64,000 bases of DNA, taken from assembly GCA_964410665.1 (NCBI GenBank), contig CAYPIE010000022.1:1-64000 (forward strand), in the 5' to 3' direction. Source of the stretch: CAYPIE01 sp964410665. GTDB lineage: Bacteria > Planctomycetota > Planctomycetia > Gemmatales > Gemmataceae. The translations under genes were made by a program, and so were the position numbers. This document shows, piece after piece, positions 59,601 through 64,000 of this stretch. The stretch's first letter is position 1; the number at the start of each line of letters is the position of its first letter. A model generated the notes under the pieces. That model was not told the origin of the DNA and did not search any database. It saw only the letters and a program-made list of their open reading frames with translations.

Positions 59601-62600
59601 TTACAGTCCTTCGGGGCCCAGTTGTGTCAACACCGCCACTGGAAATGAGGCAAATAGGTCCGCCAATGGCAGGACACCATTCTCAGCCGGCATAGATGGT
59701 CCACCGAACAAGGGACAAAATGTCCCCGACCAACCCTGGGGTAAGGACAGCTGCCCCGCTCCCCAACAGGGTTGGCCTAAAGGAGTCCGCTGCTCCCCGC
59801 CAAGCAACCGAACCAGAAGCCGTGGGACGACCACCACAAGACGATGCGAGCCATACTGGCGGGCAAACGCACATATGTGGGTCTGGTACGCTTCGTTGGC
59901 ATACAGCGGCTGATAGTCGCCCCGAGCAAACAGCTCCGGGTGTTGCCATCGCAGCTGCAATAGTTGATAGGTGACGAATAGTTTGCTGCGGCCATCTTCC
60001 ATCGCATCGAGATATTCTTGATGCAGTGGTCGAAGATCCTCGCCCAGATCCCCGAGCCGCTGTTGGAGCTGATCCAAGAGTTGTTGCCGCAGAGGATAAT
60101 CGACCGGACGGCGATTGTCGGGGTCGACCAGACTAAAGTCCCAAAGTTCATTCCCCTGATAGAGATCGGGAAGCCCGGGACTGGTATACTTTAGTACCAG
60201 TTGTGCGAGCGAGTTGAAGTAACCAAAATATGCCACTTTCTTCTGTAGCGGTCGGAGCTCGACCAAGAAGGGATCGTTTGGATCGTCGGGCAGGATAGCG
60301 GTAATAAACCGCTCGACTGCTTGATCATACTCGGCCACTGGGTTGATCCAGCTCGTCCGATCTTTGGCCTCTTTCGTCGCTTTGAGCATGTATTGTATGA
60401 TGCGCTGTCGAAACTCAGCAAAAGCAGCGGCGTTCAACGGGCCGGGTGGCCAAGCTCCGATCAGCGTCTGGTAAAGCAGGTACTGATCATTTGGGCTCGG
60501 CGCAGCGAGCTCATCCACTTGGGTTAAGTGCTGTGCATTGAGCTGGCTATAGACAAATAGCGCCGAACGCCATTCGGCAGGCAGTTCCGATAATACATTG
60601 ATGCGGGCTCGGACATCTTCACTGCGCTTCGTATCATGGGTGGAACTGGCCAGCATCGAGTGGGGAAAGTGGCGATAGCGATTCAGTGTGTGTTCGTGGT
60701 AAGTCTCTAGACTACAGCCAAACAGGGGCGGTTCGCCCCCCACTTCATTGAGAGAAATCAATCGATTGTAGATGTAGAAGGCAGTATCCTCGACTCCCTT
60801 GGCCATAATGGGACCCGTCATCTGTTGAAAACGCATCACCCAGTCGATCAGTTTGGGCCGCTCAGCTTCTTGGAACCGTTCCAGGTTCCGTAGTAACAAG
60901 GTATCGCCAATGAAATCGAAGACCGACTCCGCAGTCCGTGGATTGCGTCCTTTCGACTCTCGAATGGTGTTTTCGATCAGAAGGCGGTCCCGGAGCGTGA
61001 CGGCTTCGGGGTCAACAATATAAGTACGGTAGACCGGCAGCGCCGCGATGACCTCACGGATCGCGAAGGTAAGACTGTTGAGGGTAAAGTCGCGATACTG
61101 GCGATTCCGTTCCGCCAACCGATCCAGCTGATGGCTTAGGGAGTTAATCTCGGAAGCCATCGACACGAGCATGATCCGTTTCTTACACGAGTTGAGCAGA
61201 TCTTTGTATTGGATCGGAACGCCAAGATATTCGCGATAAAGGATATCAAAAGCCTCACGATGCTCCATATCGACAAACAACGAATTGACCAGGTTCATAA
61301 AGTCATAGCCGGTGGTTCCAGCAGTGGTCCATTGCGCTGGCAGGGTTTCATCTTCGGCCAGGATCTTCTCGGCCACCACATAAACTGCCCAAGGAGCCGC
61401 TTCCAAGTCCTGAGTCTGTTGCAACTGTTGTAACGCTTGACCGACCTCCTCGAGCAGCGCCTCGCGGTCACGTTCGCTAGGAAGCTGATGGGCCAGGATG
61501 GCATGGATCGCATGTTGTTGCAGCCGCCGGAAGTAATCGGTGGGATCGCGTAAGCCATCGGGATGGTCGATACGCAGGCCCATCGCTCGACCTTCACCAA
61601 GATAGCGCAGGAACATTCTATGCGTAGCCTCAAACACCTCTGGGCGTTCGACGCGGATCGCCGCGAGATCATTCACATCAAAAAAACGACGATAGTTAAT
61701 TTCTTCCATCGCCACTTTCCAGAACGCTGGTCGATACGATTGTGCCTCGACCAGCTGATCCAGATGGTCAAAGGTGGTCGGATCAGCGACGCGACCATTG
61801 AACAAGCCAACGGTTCGTTCTAAGGCGTCACGCATCGCTTCGGACTCTGCCTCCAAGTCACGGATGCGCCGACGAATGATCTCTTTCTCCCGGTAAAGTT
61901 CATCGACTCGCTCGCGACGTCGGCTCATGCCAGGAAGCAGGTATTCGAGGGCAGTAATAATACTTTCGAGTTCTAGAACATCTTCATGGTCGGCGGGCAG
62001 GGACTTCTGCAACAACTCCAAAGTCCGTTCCAAAATCATGCGTTGGGAGACCGTTGCGACCGGCAAGGTGTGATCGTAATAGTGCAGCTGAAACGCACCT
62101 TGGATGTAGTTGAGCCTCAGTTTGCCTCCTTCGAGTTCCAGACCAAACTGGTCGCCAAGAATCGGTAGGAGGATTTTGTCATTTAAGTCAGGGTTGACAG
62201 GTCGCCAGTCAATATCAAAGTAGCTGGCGTACCGTGAGTGAATGCCGTTCTCCAAGACATCCATCCACCAACGGTTGCTAACATCTCCGATTCCCATATG
62301 ATTCGGGACTGTATCCAGGAGAACAGTGAGTCCTAGCGACTGAGCCGTATCACTGAAGTGGAGAAAGGCCTCCTCGCCGCCCAGTTCTGGGTTAATGACC
62401 GTATGGTCACAGATATCATAGCCATGCATACTTCCTTTGCGTGCTTTGAGAATCGGCGAAAGATAACAGGTGCTAATGCCCAGCTGGCGGAGATAGGGCA
62501 GAATCTCCTGGGCTTTGTCGAATGGGAAGTTCTGATGCAGTTGAAGCCGATAGGTTGCCGATGGCACAATGCGTTGTTGAATCAGCCCCTGGACCAAGTC

Positions 62601-64000
62601 GATGACACTCGGAGCTTGTTGGATTTGTGCGACAGTTTCGCGCATGCCACTTACCTCAACATCGAGCAATTCTCCGAGTTCCACGAACTCTTCCATCCAA
62701 GCAAGTGCAACGGGCCGACCCCGTGCTGCACGACGCAACAGCCGCGACCAGTGCGCGGCCCGCACTTGAAAGTAACTATTTTGCACACGCCACAAGTTAA
62801 TCTCAAGCGCCACCGAGCGGGCTAATTCCACACCTTGGCGGAGGGTCTCAAGCAACTCCATTTGCTCGGGTGCTTCTTGCCAGCGTTCGCCAACCCGTCC
62901 GAGCAGTCGTGAGAAGCGATACCCCATCTGGGCAGCATCAATCGGTACCTCCCACTGCTGTGCTTCAAGCAGGAGCTGTTTGATATGTTCAAAGTCAGGG
63001 TCCTCATCCTGTAACGCCCAGCGCAGGTCGGTCGTGTACAGGAACTCGGTCGCCGTGCGGAAAGCTCGCGGCAACGGGACTTCCAAATGTTCCAGAAAAC
63101 GCATCAGCGGCAACTGCTGTTCATGGATACGAGCATAAATCGCTTCGGTTTCGGACAGACTCTCGCGCAGCACCCGCTTGAGTACCCGACGCTGCTCATC
63201 CCGGAACAACGACGCCAGCGAGTAGCTCGATTCGCCAAGATGATGATCCATCAAACGGATCAGGTGAGGATAGTCCACTCGCTCACAGGCTGCGGCACAG
63301 TCCGCAACCACCGCTTCAAAACTGGCGGCATCCTGATAAGGGCCTACCCCACAGTTGACATGATGATCACCCATATGCAACACGGCATATTGAAAGGGCC
63401 AAGCTTCCCGAGTGATCAACGACTCTAACCGTGCATGGCCAATCAGAAAGCGAACCCGACCAGCCTGGAAGCTCCGCTGCTCGTGCCGTTCGATGGCATA
63501 ACGAAACAGCTGCGTGGTCTCCGGATACTCCTCGAACAGCGAGCTGATGGCATAATGCGCGGCAATCTTGTGCCAGCCGATTCGCGCCGGTTTGACCCAC
63601 TTTTCATAGATCTTTCGACCGTTGACGTGCTCCGGTAAATTGCTCGGCGCCTTCTCAAGGATTTGCAGAAAGCCCGGTTCGAGTTCCCGCTCAAACAGTT
63701 CCTCGGCCAACTGAATCACCCGGCCAGCGTACATCAGCAGCTGAACGGTCTCGATCCCGGAAACCTCATCCACAAACCAGCCGCAACTGTTGAACATCAA
63801 CAACGCATTGCGTTGCAATTCCATCAGTTTCAAGATGGTGCTGCGATCGCTTCGGCTCGGCTCCAAAGCAGCATGCTCGTGAATATACTCCTCGAGGACT
63901 TCCGGGGTTGGCTGAAGTCGATAGTGGATGAAGTCATTCCGCGCCGCCCAGGGGTCGCGGAGTACCTCCCGGCCCAGCGCCTCAAACGGCTCGGCAACCG
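59601..64000 (-). CDS. treY: DUF3536 (GH57-linked) - maltooligosyltrehalose synthase fusion, 5' end outside window
   Basis: The frame is open to the right edge, giving at least 1,465 residues. The upstream 44 codons read RDPWAARNDFIHYRLQPTPE, followed by MFNSCGWFVDEVSGIETVQL and QYAVLHMGDHHVNCGVGPY; these are DUF3536 features, normally C-terminal to a GH57 domain. From about codon 480 a full GH13 TreY follows: ATYRLQLHQNFPFDKAQEIL, DTVPNHMG, nucleophile loop LRIDHPDGLRDP, VVAEKILAEDETLP with the acid Glu, STHDTKRSEDVRAR, LYQGNELWDFSLVDPDNRRP. TreY turns the reducing end of maltodextrin into a trehalose linkage; TreZ then releases trehalose. The single frame implies glucan hydrolysis and trehalose formation on one polypeptide. 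Confidence 0.9.
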   Translation of the reverse strand, partial: VAEPFEALGREVLRDPWAARNDFIHYRLQPTPEVLEEYIHEHAALEPSRSDRSTILKLMELQRNALLMFNSCGWFVDEVSGIETVQLLMYAGRVIQLAEELFERELEPGFLQILEKAPSNLPEHVNGRKIYEKWVKPARIGWHKIAAHYAISSLFEEYPETTQLFRYAIERHEQRSFQAGRVRFLIGHARLESLITREAWPFQYAVLHMGDHHVNCGVGPYQDAASFEAVVADCAAACERVDYPHLIRLMDHHLGESSYSLASLFRDEQRRVLKRVLRESLSETEAIYARIHEQQLPLMRFLEHLEVPLPRAFRTATEFLYTTDLRWALQDEDPDFEHIKQLLLEAQQWEVPIDAAQMGYRFSRLLGRVGERWQEAPEQMELLETLRQGVELARSVALEINLWRVQNSYFQVRAAHWSRLLRRAARGRPVALAWMEEFVELGELLDVEVSGMRETVAQIQQAPSVIDLVQGLIQQRIVPSATYRLQLHQNFPFDKAQEILPYLRQLGISTCYLSPILKARKGSMHGYDICDHTVINPELGGEEAFLHFSDTAQSLGLTVLLDTVPNHMGIGDVSNRWWMDVLENGIHSRYASYFDIDWRPVNPDLNDKILLPILGDQFGLELEGGKLRLNYIQGAFQLHYYDHTLPVATVSQRMILERTLELLQKSLPADHEDVLELESIITALEYLLPGMSRRRERVDELYREKEIIRRRIRDLEAESEAMRDALERTVGLFNGRVADPTTFDHLDQLVEAQSYRPAFWKVAMEEINYRRFFDVNDLAAIRVERPEVFEATHRMFLRYLGEGRAMGLRIDHPDGLRDPTDYFRRLQQHAIHAILAHQLPSERDREALLEEVGQALQQLQQTQDLEAAPWAVYVVAEKILAEDETLPAQWTTAGTTGYDFMNLVNSLFVDMEHREAFDILYREYLGVPIQYKDLLNSCKKRIMLVSMASEINSLSHQLDRLAERNRQYRDFTLNSLTFAIREVIAALPVYRTYIVDPEAVTLRDRLLIENTIRESKGRNPRTAESVFDFIGDTLLLRNLERFQEAERPKLIDWVMRFQQMTGPIMAKGVEDTAFYIYNRLISLNEVGGEPPLFGCSLETYHEHTLNRYRHFPHSMLASSTHDTKRSEDVRARINVLSELPAEWRSALFVYSQLNAQHLTQVDELAAPSPNDQYLLYQTLIGAWPPGPLNAAAFAEFRQRIIQYMLKATKEAKDRTSWINPVAEYDQAVERFITAILPDDPNDPFLVELRPLQKKVAYFGYFNSLAQLVLKYTSPGLPDLYQGNELWDFSLVDPDNRRPVDYPLRQQLLDQLQQRLGDLGEDLRPLHQEYLDAMEDGRSKLFVTYQLLQLRWQHPELFARGDYQPLYANEAYQTHICAFARQYGSHRLVVVVPRLLVRLLGGEQRTPLGQPCWGAGQLSLPQGWSGTFCPLFGGPSMPAENGVLPLADLFASFPVAVLTQLGPEGL

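Overview
The window looks like part of a planctomycete chromosome, probably from the Gemmata side of the phylum. Evidence: a PVC-type c-heme protein (CMQCH) fused to a DUF1080 module, further DUF1080 and DUF4038 (GH140-like) secreted enzymes, a formylglycine sulfatase, paired signal-peptide xylose-isomerase-like barrels, a secreted heme peroxidase whose N-terminus carries the planctomycete LEERLVPS-type motif, an enlarged SecA, and Kdo transferase plus BamA (a Gram-negative-type envelope). GC content is high (I estimate the upper fifties percent). A run of exactly 100 N at 7141-7240 marks a scaffold gap in a draft assembly. I see no rRNA, CRISPR array, insertion sequence or prophage; one tRNA (Pro, CGG) is present.

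Layout. 0-10 kb: ffh, then a minus-strand group made of a Spy/CpxP-like Gly/Arg/Pro-rich secreted protein (interrupted by the gap), a heme peroxidase, an OmpR-type response regulator and its histidine kinase, then a tandem-domain EEP phosphatase/nuclease. 10-20 kb: MerR regulator, alpha/beta hydrolase, GNAT, GDPD, sulfotransferase, a four-helix-bundle (S23-type) gene broken by an in-frame TGA, tRNA-Pro with promoter and hairpin, two sugar-isomerase-like barrels, an EF-hand protein and a lipoprotein. 20-28 kb: DUF488, then flippase-like, GT2 and multi-TM genes with overlapping ends, a CPBP protease and a FHA-GAF-AAA-Fis sigma-54 activator. 28-36 kb: redoxin, a lone Flp pilin, sulfatase, Kdo transferase and SecA.

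37.2-42.6 kb is the most interesting part: a seven-gene minus-strand operon (DUF4178, DUF4178, small TM protein, DUF350, membrane-anchored spermidine-synthase-like protein, S-adenosylmethionine decarboxylase, uncharacterised multi-TM protein) in which five of six junctions are 4-nt stop/start overlaps. It has a complete-looking set for making decarboxylated SAM and transferring an aminopropyl group, tied to membrane proteins of unknown role. I infer an envelope-associated aminopropylation or stress function, not ordinary polyamine supply.

43-64 kb: GT4 glycosyltransferase with its GntR/LacI-type regulator, a decayed EamA transporter, a 1,522-residue PVC cytochrome/DUF1080 protein facing a GH140-like and a DUF1080 protein (polysaccharide use), BamA, a TIGR03364-type FAD oxidoreductase, a CinA-type protein whose amidohydrolase domain lacks its serine nucleophile, and a very large DUF3536-TreY fusion running off the right edge. 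Several gene ends carry strong GC-rich hairpins without a U-tract.
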